22,231 bases of DNA from CAZPEV01 sp964585635 (GCA_964585635.1 CAZPEV010000037.1:1-22231); one strand, 5' to 3'. Shown: positions 6,207 to 15,835, counted from the first letter of the stretch. Notes: a model not told the origin generated them from the sequence alone. Translations and numbers: made by a program.

Positions 6207-8528
6207 ATGACAGGTTCGGTGTCGTTCAATCAGGTCGTGTCGGCAGTGATGATCTTTGGCCTGCTTGCCTGTCCGATATCCCTGGCGACCGTGATCCATG
6301 TTCCGGGCGAGGCCGGGACTGTTCAGGCCGGCATTGATTCGGCGGCTGATGGTGACACGGTTCTGGTCGCACCCGGAATATATAGCGGTACGGGCAACGA
6401 GGCGATCAGGTTCATGGGGAAAGGAATCGTGGTCAAGTCGGAATCCGCCGGCCCGGAAGCGACCATCCTGCGCACCCTTGACACCGTTCGGACGGTGATC
6501 TTTGATCAGGCCGAAGACTCCAACACCGTTTTGGATGGATTCACCATTTCCGGGGGATATGAAACCGATTTTGATTGGAGCAATTCATATCGAGGCGGGA
6601 TTGATGTTGCTAGTTCGGCACCAATAATAAAGGATTGCATCATATCGGGCTGTTATGCATTAGATGGTGGCGGCTTGAGAATTCTAGAGGGACACCCCAT
6701 AGTTTCGGGTTGCACCATTAGTAATAACAGGGCCAATCGATACGGGGGCGGAGTGTTCACCGTGGTCAGCGCCGCCCACATATCGGAAACTCGAATCGAA
6801 AATAACATTGTTTGGGGAGGCGTGGATAGCGTAATCGCATCCGGTGGTGGCGTGGCAAATTTAGGGGGTGATTTGTATATATCTTCCTGCCAGATCCGTC
6901 AGAACAGGGCAGGGTATATAATTAATTATCCATCGTTCAAAGTCGGTGGCGGGATTTTTAGTCTAAATGGCCACTTAGAAATCGTAAACAGTACCGTATC
7001 GCGTAATTCGGCCACAGAGGGCGGCGGGATTCTGCTATTCTATGGAACTTTGGTTCTCGATCATGATCTTATTTTCAATAATGTTGCGCAATCGAGGGCC
7101 GGCGTTGTGGTCGTCGTCGAGGATAACCCGGCCGACGGTGGTATGTCGATAACCCATTGTACCATCGCGTGTAACTATTCCGGACTGGTGACAGCGGATG
7201 GTGTGTCCCTGATGCGCCCGCTTTGGTTTCCGCTTTCAAAGGGGGATTCATCGATCATGGCCGGCTTATCAACGGCGGATCAGCATAATTATAGTGATTC
7301 CGGATATCTGATTTCGGATAATCTGTTCGCATTTAACAGCGCGGCGGCAATATCGCTTGAGGTCGATGGCCTCAACATGGATGTCAGAAATAATAATGTT
7401 TGGTATACGGTCTCAGGTCCGAATTATGTGGGACTATTGGCCGACCAAACCGGTTCCAACGGCAATATATCACGAGATCCTCTGTTCTGCGAGGTATCCG
7501 ATTTCGGATTTTGGGTTGATGTCTCGTCTCCCTGCATCGGCGGCGGTTCGGAGGGAGACACGATCGGCGCCTATGGTATCGGCTGCGATAGATATGCTGG
7601 CGGAAGCCCAAAGCTGATCAGAGTCATTTTGCCTGATAACGCCCGGCCCTTTATCAACCAGGATTCGCTTGTCGCCGGGTTGGCCCTCGCGAATCCTTGG
7701 GATACGTTGTGGCTTGATTATTGGCACGATTTCACGCCCATCAAGCGGTTGACGGTGGATAAGCCGTTGTACATAATCGGAAATGGCCTCAATTCGGGCA
7801 AGACCCTGGGAGCCAAAGCCGAGGATCGTTTCAGCATGGGCAATATCACCTGCCTTGACCTGCAGGCCTTTTGTGTCGTGAAGAATATTCGGCTGGAGAG
7901 CGATGGTATTTTCAAATATTATAGTGACACGTCGGCGGCCGTAAGATTTTCGCACGGTCCATCGATCGTTTACAATAGCCTGGCGTCAGTAATGAGCCTC
8001 TATGAACAAGTATGGGATCTGCCCATGGTATGCATGGAGTCGTCTCCCCTGATCAGGAATTGTGCTCTTGACGCAATCCGCTATGGCTTCGCCAATGCGA
8101 GTCCTTCCGATATAGTGGCTACGTATAACTATTGGGGTGGGTATATATTGGACGGCAGCGATACGCCCGGTCGCGGCTTCGTTTTATTCGAACCTTATCT
8201 GACTGATCTTCCCACAGCCGTTGCGGCCGATGAGCAATATAATCTGCCGACAACCATGGCTCTGCTGCAAAATCACCCCAATCCCTTCAACCTGGCCACG
8301 ACCATATCATATGAATTGCCCGCGCGGGCTCATGCCAGCCTGATCATTTACAATCTTCTGGGGCAAACCGTGAAGAAGCTGGTCGACGCGGATCGGCCGG
8401 CCGGGGTGCATACTGTCGTCTGGGACGGGACGGATAACCGTGGGCAGGTGGTTTCCTCCGGCATCTATCTGTACCGTCTTGATATCGGATCGGCGGCGCT
8501 CTGCCGCAAGATGGTATTGCTCAAATAG
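6207..8528 (+). CDS. Secreted right-handed beta-helix protein with C-terminal sorting/FlgD-like domain
   Basis: A 773-residue exported protein of unknown role. Residues 1-27 form a signal peptide (hydrophobic core about 10-22, likely cut after SLA; an LLAC at 19-22 makes a lipoprotein less likely but possible). Residues 30-60 carry HVPGEAGTVQAGIDSAADGD and VLVAPGIY, the usual opening of surface beta-helix proteins. Glycine-rich coils (GGGI, GGGV) run through about 100-450. From about 680 the tail reads LLQNHPNPFN, then WDGTDNRGQ and SSGIYLYRLD and ends KMVLLK. This tail is typical of type IX-like sorting or FlgD Ig-like domains in FCB phyla. It probably acts on or at the cell surface, perhaps binding polysaccharide, but no catalytic residues were identified. 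It has its own strong promoter. The middle of the gene is AT-richer than its ends. Confidence 0.88.
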   Translation: MTGSVSFNQVVSAVMIFGLLACPISLATVIHVPGEAGTVQAGIDSAADGDTVLVAPGIYSGTGNEAIRFMGKGIVVKSESAGPEATILRTLDTVRTVIFDQAEDSNTVLDGFTISGGYETDFDWSNSYRGGIDVASSAPIIKDCIISGCYALDGGGLRILEGHPIVSGCTISNNRANRYGGGVFTVVSAAHISETRIENNIVWGGVDSVIASGGGVANLGGDLYISSCQIRQNRAGYIINYPSFKVGGGIFSLNGHLEIVNSTVSRNSATEGGGILLFYGTLVLDHDLIFNNVAQSRAGVVVVVEDNPADGGMSITHCTIACNYSGLVTADGVSLMRPLWFPLSKGDSSIMAGLSTADQHNYSDSGYLISDNLFAFNSAAAISLEVDGLNMDVRNNNVWYTVSGPNYVGLLADQTGSNGNISRDPLFCEVSDFGFWVDVSSPCIGGGSEGDTIGAYGIGCDRYAGGSPKLIRVILPDNARPFINQDSLVAGLALANPWDTLWLDYWHDFTPIKRLTVDKPLYIIGNGLNSGKTLGAKAEDRFSMGNITCLDLQAFCVVKNIRLESDGIFKYYSDTSAAVRFSHGPSIVYNSLASVMSLYEQVWDLPMVCMESSPLIRNCALDAIRYGFANASPSDIVATYNYWGGYILDGSDTPGRGFVLFEPYLTDLPTAVAADEQYNLPTTMALLQNHPNPFNLATTISYELPARAHASLIIYNLLGQTVKKLVDADRPAGVHTVVWDGTDNRGQVVSSGIYLYRLDIGSAALCRKMVLLK

Positions 8529-8530
8529 CA

Positions 8531-8548
8531 GGCGCGCAGCCGCGCGCC
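8531..8548. repeat. GC hairpin just after the beta-helix gene
   Basis: GGCGCGC (8531-8537), loop AGCC, GCGCGCC (8542-8548), a perfect 7-bp stem starting 2 bases after the stop codon. No T-run follows. It could be a transcript-stabilising 3' end or part of a dispersed repeat. Confidence 0.55.
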
Positions 8549-8568
8549 CCTACGATAAATCAAACCGT

Positions 8569-8601
8569 CAGGTCACATCCCGCTTCGCGGGCCAGGACCT
8601 G
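8569..8601. repeat. Nested inverted repeat in a convergent intergenic region
   Basis: Outer arms CAGGTC (8569-8574) and GACCTG (8596-8601) enclose inner arms CCCGC (8579-8583) and GCGGG (8587-8591) with loop TTC. It lies between two convergent genes and resembles short dispersed palindromic elements. Copy number elsewhere is unknown. Confidence 0.5.
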
Positions 8602-8690
8602 ATGGAACCCAAATTGAATTATGATGGTCTTTCATTCGACGCAATCGGGCGGTCGCACCGGCGTCTGATCACTAGCGCATGGATGATCGT

Positions 8691-9092
8691 CTACTGCTTG
8701 AGCAGGAGCGCCAAGGTGGCCGCCGTCGCGATGGCGAGGATCACGCATGAAACGATTATGGCCGCCAGCTTTCCTTCCGATATCCCCGCCGCGGTACGAT
8801 AGGGATCAAAACCAAGCTGAGCGTCGCCGGACCGTTTATCGATGCGACGCTTGAAGCGGATGCGGCTGTTGTCAAATTTTTCCACCAACTCCCAACCGGC
8901 TTGGGCCTCCTGTCGGCACAGCTCCTGCACCGTTTCGAGTGATTTAAATTTCCCGGTCGCACTTCGCATGATCTTGAATTCCCAGCCGTCGAGGTCCTCT
9001 TTGCCGTAGGCCGTCATCATTTCCTCCTCTTCACGTTTCAGCTCCGCCGCCTTGTGGGCGGCCGCCGCGGCTGCCGTTGCGCCTGCATTCAT
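8691..9092 (-). CDS. Conserved-looking protein of unknown function with C-terminal membrane anchor
   Basis: I do not recognise a named family. The 133-residue protein starts with an alanine-rich and then glutamate-rich helix (residues about 3-27), has a compact central part (GWEFKIMRSATGKF, then EAQAGWELVEKFDNSRIRFKRR) and ends with one membrane helix over the last 25 residues (roughly AAIIVSCVILAIATAATLALLL). The repeated GWE pattern recalls small DUF4177-like domains, but this is only a resemblance. The ATG at 9092 is chosen because AAAAGGGGATC precedes it; an upstream in-frame start at 9134 lacks such a site. The topology suggests a cytoplasmic domain anchored at its C-terminus. It is convergent with the beta-helix gene and divergent from gyrA. 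Confidence 0.7.
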   Translation of the reverse strand: MNAGATAAAAAAHKAAELKREEEEMMTAYGKEDLDGWEFKIMRSATGKFKSLETVQELCRQEAQAGWELVEKFDNSRIRFKRRIDKRSGDAQLGFDPYRTAAGISEGKLAAIIVSCVILAIATAATLALLLKQ

Positions 9093-9317
9093 AATGATCC
9101 CCTTTTGGGCAATATACTCACTTTCCGACGGCAAAATTCAATCAAAACGTTTGGCCCGCGTAATATATTGTCAGACTTTCGATTAGAACGACTCTGGAAG
9201 GTCGAAAAAGCGAACTATGCGATTGCTTTTTGCATTGAACTGCCGTATCTTTTTAGGTCTAAATTGGCTGCCGAAAAATCGGCTTAACTGGTTACGGGAA
9301 ATTGAGATAGGCGAAAA

Positions 9318-11852
<2,535 letters not shown>

Positions 11853-11912
11853 CATCTTCTTCTCGGCTGTTATGGGAATGGCGGCACACTAAGACCGATA
11901 TTCGATAATTCT

Positions 11913-11955
11913 CGTAGCGGAAATGGGCGGGCGGCCGCTAGTACGAAGCGGAAAT
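11913..11955 (+). promoter_or_regulatory. Direct repeat CGWAGCGGAAAT upstream of a promoter
   Basis: CGTAGCGGAAAT (11913-11924) and CGAAGCGGAAAT (11944-11955) match at 11 of 12 positions and lie 31 bases apart, about three helical turns. The second copy ends 7 bases before the -35 box at 11963. Possible activator or repressor sites. Confidence 0.4.
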
Positions 11956-11962
11956 ATCCAGT

Positions 11963-11990
11963 TTGACTTTGTGTTGTCGAGCGCTATCTT
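11963..11990 (+). promoter_or_regulatory. Candidate promoter of the secreted 221-residue protein
   Basis: TTGACT (11963-11968), a 16-base spacer, TATCTT (11985-11990). Expected start near 11997, about 50 bases before the ATG at 12046. Confidence 0.45.
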
Positions 11991-12045
11991 CTAATCAATA
12001 GCACCATTGACGGTCATCGGGAAATTGTCATTCAAGGAGGTTCAA

Positions 12046-12711
12046 ATGGTAAGAATGACTGTATATTTGGCGATTCTCCTTTTGGTTGCATCGATTTCGT
12101 CAGCCTTTGACCCCCCTAAAGGCTTAAACTATGGTATGTCATATGATCAAACAAAAGCAAATTTGGATACACAGGGAGTCAAGGTAGAAAGACCAGATAA
12201 GAAAAAGATCAACCGAATTCTTCGAGAGTATGTCGAATTCAATCTGCCCAATAACTATTCAAGAGCGAAGATCAAAGGCACAGAATTATTGGATAAGAAA
12301 TCTGATGAATCCTATCTTGTGTATGACGACGAAAAGGGTTTAGTAGCATTTCAATATATCTTTGAATGGGCAAATGATGTAAATGCGGGTGAAAATGAGC
12401 CAACAGCCCAGGGTTTCAGAAAATGCTGGGTCTTCTTTGATAAGCTGAAAAATGTGCTTGTTTCGAAATATGGTGACCCAACGAAGGACGAAGTATCTGC
12501 AATGTTGAAGGCCAAAGATATGCCGAGTGGAACGGAGTTTAAGACGGATTGGGTCGCACCAGATAGTAGTTCGATCTCTCTCGTCATCACCCGGCAGACT
12601 CATAATGTCATTATAGGGATCGCGGATATTTTTCTGGTGTTCTTAACATACGCAAATCCCGAATACAATACAGATATCAAAGATAGTGAAAAAATAAATA
12701 ATGACTTATGA
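12046..12711 (+). CDS. Secreted protein of unknown function
   Basis: Not recognised as a named family. The 221-residue protein has a clear signal peptide (MVRMTVYLAILLLVASISSA, cut before FD at residue 21), so it is exported. The mature part starts GLNYGMSYDQTKANL, is rich in Lys and Asp, and contains GFRKCWVFFDKLKNVLVSKYGDPT, a pattern seen in small periplasmic proteins of unknown role. Near the end an Ile-rich segment (NVIIGIADIFLVFLTYA) is probably a buried strand rather than a membrane helix. The ATG at 12046 is fixed by a perfect AAGGAGG at 12034-12040; a start at 12007 would ignore it. The gene is visibly AT-richer than gyrA and the ribosomal cluster, with many AAA, GAA and ATA-type codons, which suggests acquisition by transfer. 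Confidence 0.75.
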   Translation: MVRMTVYLAILLLVASISSAFDPPKGLNYGMSYDQTKANLDTQGVKVERPDKKKINRILREYVEFNLPNNYSRAKIKGTELLDKKSDESYLVYDDEKGLVAFQYIFEWANDVNAGENEPTAQGFRKCWVFFDKLKNVLVSKYGDPTKDEVSAMLKAKDMPSGTEFKTDWVAPDSSSISLVITRQTHNVIIGIADIFLVFLTYANPEYNTDIKDSEKINNDL

Positions 12712-12752
12712 GGAATTAGCCTGGACTCCGCGCTCTAGGCCGGAAAAATAAT

Positions 12753-12840
12753 CGGGTAACCCACCCAGAGCCGGCCGAAGGCCGGCGGCGGGTGAGATAC
12801 CCGTGTAGCGCCTACCACTGCCTTCGGCTCTGGGGGTACC
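12753..12840. repeat. Compound palindromic element
   Basis: A core hairpin GCCGGCC-GAA-GGCCGGC (12770-12786) is flanked by CACCC/GGGTG (12762-12766, 12790-12794) and CGGGTA/TACCCG (12753-12758, 12798-12803), giving a 51-base imperfect palindrome. A second arm, GCCTTCGGCTCTGGG (about 12820-12834), pairs with CCCAGAGCC plus GAAGGC of the first part. It has no coding content and resembles REP- or MITE-type elements. Confidence 0.65.
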
Positions 12841-12894
12841 TTGGCGGGGGAAATGCGCTCTGAAAATCCTGCATATATTATATAGGAGGAATCC

Positions 12895-13095
12895 ATGAAT
12901 AAGGGCGGATTTTCTTGGAAACGAGCAACTGGCATAACTAGATTCAAGACAAAAATCTCCCGTGCGACCGGTATCCCGTTTACAAAAAGTGGCAGGCAGC
13001 GGAAGATCGGCAAAATGATGACTGGTGGTGGGTGCCTAACGCCAATACTGCTTGGCTTTTCTTGCATTATTATTGCAGTATGGTTAATTGTCTAG
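12895..13095 (+). CDS. Small basic protein with one C-terminal membrane helix
   Basis: A 66-residue protein of unknown function. The first 42 residues are strongly basic, with WKRATGITRFKTKISRATG and the repeat-like SGRQRKIGKMM. A glycine turn (TGGGC) is followed by one membrane helix of about 18 residues up to the end (ILLGFSCIIIAVWLIV). A strong AGGAGG lies 7 bases before the ATG, which supports a real gene. The basic part is likely cytoplasmic and could contact nucleic acid or lipid head groups (inference). It is flanked by palindromic elements. Confidence 0.7.
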   Translation: MNKGGFSWKRATGITRFKTKISRATGIPFTKSGRQRKIGKMMTGGGCLTPILLGFSCIIIAVWLIV

Positions 13096-13153
13096 CGAGT
13101 TTGTAGCCCATCCATAGCCATCCGTACGCCGTCGCCTGAGGTATCAGTTATAT

Positions 13154-13198
13154 GTCGGGTTTCTCATCCGGCCCCGCGTTGGGGACTCAGAACCCGAC
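13154..13198. repeat. Inverted repeat with 8-bp outer arms
   Basis: GTCGGGTT (13154-13161) pairs with AACCCGAC (13191-13198); inside, CCCC (13172-13175) pairs with GGGG (13181-13184). Not followed by a T-run. It belongs to the cluster of palindromes between the microprotein and the GYD gene. Confidence 0.6.
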
Positions 13199-13223
13199 CC
13201 ATCAAATTTGCCCCCCCTCTCAC

Positions 13224-13306
13224 ATCGTCATCGCGAGGCGTCCCGCCCCGGGCGGGACAACGTGGCGATCCTGATGATTATCACCGTCTGAGAAATTGGG
13301 ATCGCC
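13224..13306. repeat. Dispersed-type palindromic repeat (CGTCATCGCGAGGC family look)
   Basis: The core GTCCCGCC-CCG-GGCGGGAC (13240-13258) is a perfect 8-bp stem. It is preceded by ATCGTCATCGCGAGGC and followed by CGTGGCGATCC, and GGCGATCC (13264-13271) recurs inverted as GGATCGCC (13299-13306). The form CGTCATTGCGAGGC...GGCGATC is a common look of short mobile palindromes in many bacterial genomes; membership here is by eye. Confidence 0.6.
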
Positions 13307-13339
13307 CCACCGGCATATGTGATCCGACTCAAGCGCTCG

Positions 13340-13624
13340 CTACTGAATTAGCCGGGTGAACTCCTCGTATGGGATTACCGGCCAGGTCTCGGTTTCCAAT
13401 ATCCCCTTGCTGTTGATTATCGACGCCACCTTAAACGCGATCGTTTGATCGTCGGCGTCGAACACCGCCAGGTAGTCGTACCGCCCCAGCGTGGCATACA
13501 GGCTTTTCACCTTGACGTGGCTGGCGGTGAACACCTCCAGCGAATCGCTGACCTGATGTGACAGGTCGTGGTGCATTTTCTTGGCATTGGGATTAATGGT
13601 CATAGCCATGATGAAGGTTGCCAT
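13340..13624 (-). CDS. GYD-domain protein
   Basis: A 94-residue protein that fits the GYD family, small alpha/beta proteins of unknown function. It starts MATFIMAMTINPNAK, has the signature YATLGRYDYLAVFDADD at about 43-59, and ends with an ETETWPVIPYEEF strand, as in other GYD proteins. The ATG at 13624 is preceded by GAAAGGATC; an in-frame extension to 13678 adds residues that do not fit the family. Base composition is like the core genome, unlike the AT-rich sequence on its right. No neighbour suggests a role. Confidence 0.8.
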   Translation of the reverse strand: MATFIMAMTINPNAKKMHHDLSHQVSDSLEVFTASHVKVKSLYATLGRYDYLAVFDADDQTIAFKVASIINSKGILETETWPVIPYEEFTRLIQ

Positions 13625-14300
13625 AGAGATGATCCTTTCATCGGGGAAGACCCAATAACTACTATAGTTCATGCTCATTTCATAGTCAATGGGATTATAT
13701 TCAATGTCAGCAGGCCGATCATCGGATATTCATATGCTTTTATTTGGGAATGGTGACTGAATTGGGACAAAGCACACGCTCGTGAATCTGATTTGTGCGT
13801 GGGCCAACCGATATGGTTATGGATTGTCTTTAAGAATCTGGCCTTATTATCCAGGCATGTCTGCAAATATATGCAGATATTAGAAGATGATGAATCGGCC
13901 GTAAATCATTTTCTGATAATCCCTAATAGCTTGAGGATATTTCATTCCATGGCATTGCAATGTGCAACAAGCAGTAATCCATAGATTGGTCATCGATCGA
14001 TTTCTAAGGTTTTTGCTCCAGAATAACTCACTTGCTGTCGAGAAAAGCTCTTGACAGGATATTTTTATGAGTTTTATTATCAATGGCGATGTAGTGTATA
14101 AGGTGCTCTTTAACAGAGGCATTACGCCAAGATCCTGGCCCGCACCTTGTTTTCCCCTAAATGGTTTTTTATATGAATGGGAGGCTGTGATCTAATTATG
14201 TGGTGCTTTTCACACATTCTTGAAGATGCTTTCGATAGAGGTTGTTATGTTTTTGCCGATAGACATTCCTTCACCAATAGTCTCGCATAGGAGGTAGACT
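13625..14300. other. AT-rich stretch without a convincing long gene
   Basis: About 670 bases with frequent stops in all frames. Short frames of 60-80 codons on both strands lack ribosome binding sites and known domains. A 42-codon frame (14067-14195) and a 30-codon frame (14198-14290) precede the microprotein at 14301 on the same strand but are weakly supported. A good promoter lies at 14051-14080. Confidence 0.5.
14051..14080 (+). promoter_or_regulatory. Promoter in the AT-rich stretch
   Basis: Perfect TTGACA (14051-14056), an 18-base spacer, TATTAT (14075-14080, five of six). A transcript would start near 14087 and run toward the microprotein at 14301, leaving a leader of about 210 bases or a small RNA. 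Confidence 0.45.
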
Positions 14301-14423
14301 ATGGATGGCGTAATTGTTGCATTGTGCTTTATGATTGTAGTTGTCTGCTTCACGCGGATATTTGAAAGAATCAATCATAATGGCAGGAAGCGTAGAAAAA
14401 ATGGCAATAGTTGGCAGGAATAG
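14301..14423 (+). CDS. 40-residue single-pass membrane microprotein
   Basis: A very short frame: MDGVIVALCFMIVVVCFTRI, then FERINHNGRKRRKNGNSWQE. The first 20 residues form one hydrophobic helix and the rest is a basic tail, the layout of small regulatory membrane proteins. A consensus GGAGG lies 7 bases before the ATG in a stretch where such sites are rare. Weak promoter boxes TTGAAG (14220-14225) and TGTTAT (14243-14248) precede it, and a stronger promoter lies at 14051. The basic tail should face the cytoplasm. Function unknown; it could also be a type I toxin-like peptide, with no direct evidence. Confidence 0.55.
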   Translation: MDGVIVALCFMIVVVCFTRIFERINHNGRKRRKNGNSWQE

Positions 14424-14615
14424 ATTTTTGCGATCTCTATAAGAGTTTCCCCATAGGACCGCTTGGCTAAAGGCATTCTAAGGGCATAGTAGTGGTAACT
14501 GGCAACGAATGCTATGATCCTCCTGTTTGCTCAAGGTAGCTTTCATTTCGCGTCCATTATAACCAGGACAAGCTAATTTGATATTGCTATGCGGATTCTC
14601 TCCAAGGCAGAGAAA

Positions 14616-14641
14616 CGACAAAAGCCGCCCTAAGGCGGCTT
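14616..14641 (-). terminator. Intrinsic terminator of the ffh-rplS cluster
   Basis: Read on the minus strand: AAGCCGCC, loop TTAG, GGCGGCTT, then TTGTCGTTT. The 8-bp stem (14622-14629 with 14634-14641) and T-rich tail lie about 55 bases after the rplS stop codon. Confidence 0.85.
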
Positions 14642-14668
14642 CTATGGAAAATAACGGTGGTCGCATCC

Positions 14669-14687
14669 GGCCGCCAGTCCGGCGGCC
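14669..14687. repeat. GC hairpin between rplS and its terminator
   Basis: GGCCGCC (14669-14675), AGTCC, GGCGGCC (14681-14687), flanked by further pairing TCCG/CGGA. It begins 9 bases after the rplS stop on the minus strand. It may protect the 3' end of the transcript. Confidence 0.5.
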
Positions 14688-14695
14688 GATCGGAC

Positions 14696-15067
14696 CTATT
14701 GTTCGGCTTTCCCGTTTTCCTCTTTTTCGGTCAGCTTCTCGGCAATCCTGGCCGACTTGCCGGTCAGCGTGCGCAGGTAGTTCAGCTTCGCCCTGCGGAC
14801 GTCCCCCATCGCCAACCGCTCCACCTTGGCGATATTCGGCGAATGCAGCGGGAAGACGCGCTCGACTCCGATGCCGGAGGAAATCTTACGGACCGTGAAG
14901 GTGGCGCCGGTGCCGGCCCCGCGACGGCCGATGACCGTTCCCTGGAACACCTGCACCCGCTCCTTGTCCCCTTCTTTGATCTTGTAATGCACCTTGACCG
15001 TGTCGCCGGCGCTAAACGGCGGCAGCTCTTTCATGTACTGGTTGTTCAACTGGGCGATCCGTTTCAT
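14696..15067 (-). CDS. rplS: 50S ribosomal protein L19 (bL19)
   Basis: Component of the large ribosomal subunit at the interface with 16S rRNA. The 123-residue protein has the family motifs FSAGDTVKVHYKIKEG at about 18-33, QVFQGTVIGRRG at about 39-50, FTVRKISSGIGVERVFPLHSP, and VRRAKLNYLR near 90-99. The C-terminal tail is Lys/Glu-rich. The ATG at 15067 is preceded by GAAGGGATTCGT. Last gene of the minus-strand cluster, 15 bases after trmD. Confidence 0.97.
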   Translation of the reverse strand: MKRIAQLNNQYMKELPPFSAGDTVKVHYKIKEGDKERVQVFQGTVIGRRGAGTGATFTVRKISSGIGVERVFPLHSPNIAKVERLAMGDVRRAKLNYLRTLTGKSARIAEKLTEKEENGKAEQ

Positions 15068-15082
15068 ACGAATCCCTTCCTT

Positions 15083-15835
15083 CTATTTTGTTTTATCTAT
15101 TCGTCTCAAAAACTCATGTTCATCGTCGCTCAACTCGGCCGCATCAAGCATCTCCGGCCGATTCTCCCAAGTCTTCTTCAGCGCCATCCTCCGCCGATAC
15201 TTGCGGATCTCCTCATGGTTCCCCGATTGCAGTTCTTCGGGAACGGCCAGCCCCCGGAATTCCGCCGGCCGGGTATAAACCGGCGCGCCCAGAAGATGGT
15301 CTTCGGCGAAGGAATCGTCAATAGCCGATTCGAAATTTCCCATGACTCCCGGGATCAACCGCACGACGGCGTCGATAATCGCCCAGGCGGCCGGTTCCCC
15401 GCCGGTCAGGACGAAATCGCCGAGCGAGACCTCGTCGATCGGGTATAACTGCAGGATTCGTTCGTCGACACCCTTGTAATGGCCGCAAATAATCACCAGC
15501 CGCTCCAGTAGCGACAACTTGACGGCCGTTTCCTGGTCGAGCAACCGTCCGGCGGCGGCGGTCAGGACAATCCGGGTGCGAATTCGGTCGAAATGCTCAA
15601 AATCGATCCCCAGGCTGTCGAGGGCGGCCGCCAAAGGCTCCGGCTTGAGCACCATCCCGCCCCCGCCGCCGAAGCGGGTATCATCGACGGTGCGGTGCTT
15701 GTCGGTGGCAAAATCCCGCAGGTCAATCAATCTGATGTCAAAGAGCTCTTTCCCCTTCCCCCGTCCCAGCACCGAGGCCTCCAGCGGGACCTGCAACGCG
15801 GCGGGGAAGAGGGTAATGACATCTATTTTCAGCAT
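15083..15835 (-). CDS. trmD: tRNA (guanine-37-N1)-methyltransferase
   Basis: SPOUT-class enzyme that methylates G37 next to the anticodon using S-adenosylmethionine and prevents frameshifting. Conserved parts are RFGGGGGMVLKPEPL (54-68), ICGHYKGVDER (116-126), SLGDFVLTGGE (137-147) and YTRPAEF. The catalytic pair is R159 (RLIPG) and D174 (DDSF), with the same spacing as in E. coli. The loop that is LSPQG in E. coli reads LTAAAG (91-96), and ICGRYEG reads ICGHYKG, as in many FCB proteins. The length of 250 residues is normal. I chose the ATG at 15835, which shares one base with the rimM stop (TGATG); a GTG one codon earlier is also possible. Confidence 0.95.
   Translation of the reverse strand: MLKIDVITLFPAALQVPLEASVLGRGKGKELFDIRLIDLRDFATDKHRTVDDTRFGGGGGMVLKPEPLAAALDSLGIDFEHFDRIRTRIVLTAAAGRLLDQETAVKLSLLERLVIICGHYKGVDERILQLYPIDEVSLGDFVLTGGEPAAWAIIDAVVRLIPGVMGNFESAIDDSFAEDHLLGAPVYTRPAEFRGLAVPEELQSGNHEEIRKYRRRMALKKTWENRPEMLDAAELSDDEHEFLRRIDKTK

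Noticed and set aside
12753..13306. CRISPR array
   Set aside because: The palindromes differ from one another and are not spaced as regular repeats with unique spacers.
13880..14122. 80-codon minus-strand frame in the AT-rich stretch
   Set aside because: No ribosome binding site, no domain, and composition as expected for random AT-rich DNA.
14067..14195. 42-codon frame upstream of the microprotein
   Set aside because: Its start lies inside the best promoter in the region, and the AGGA ahead of it is weak; the peptide has no recognisable features.
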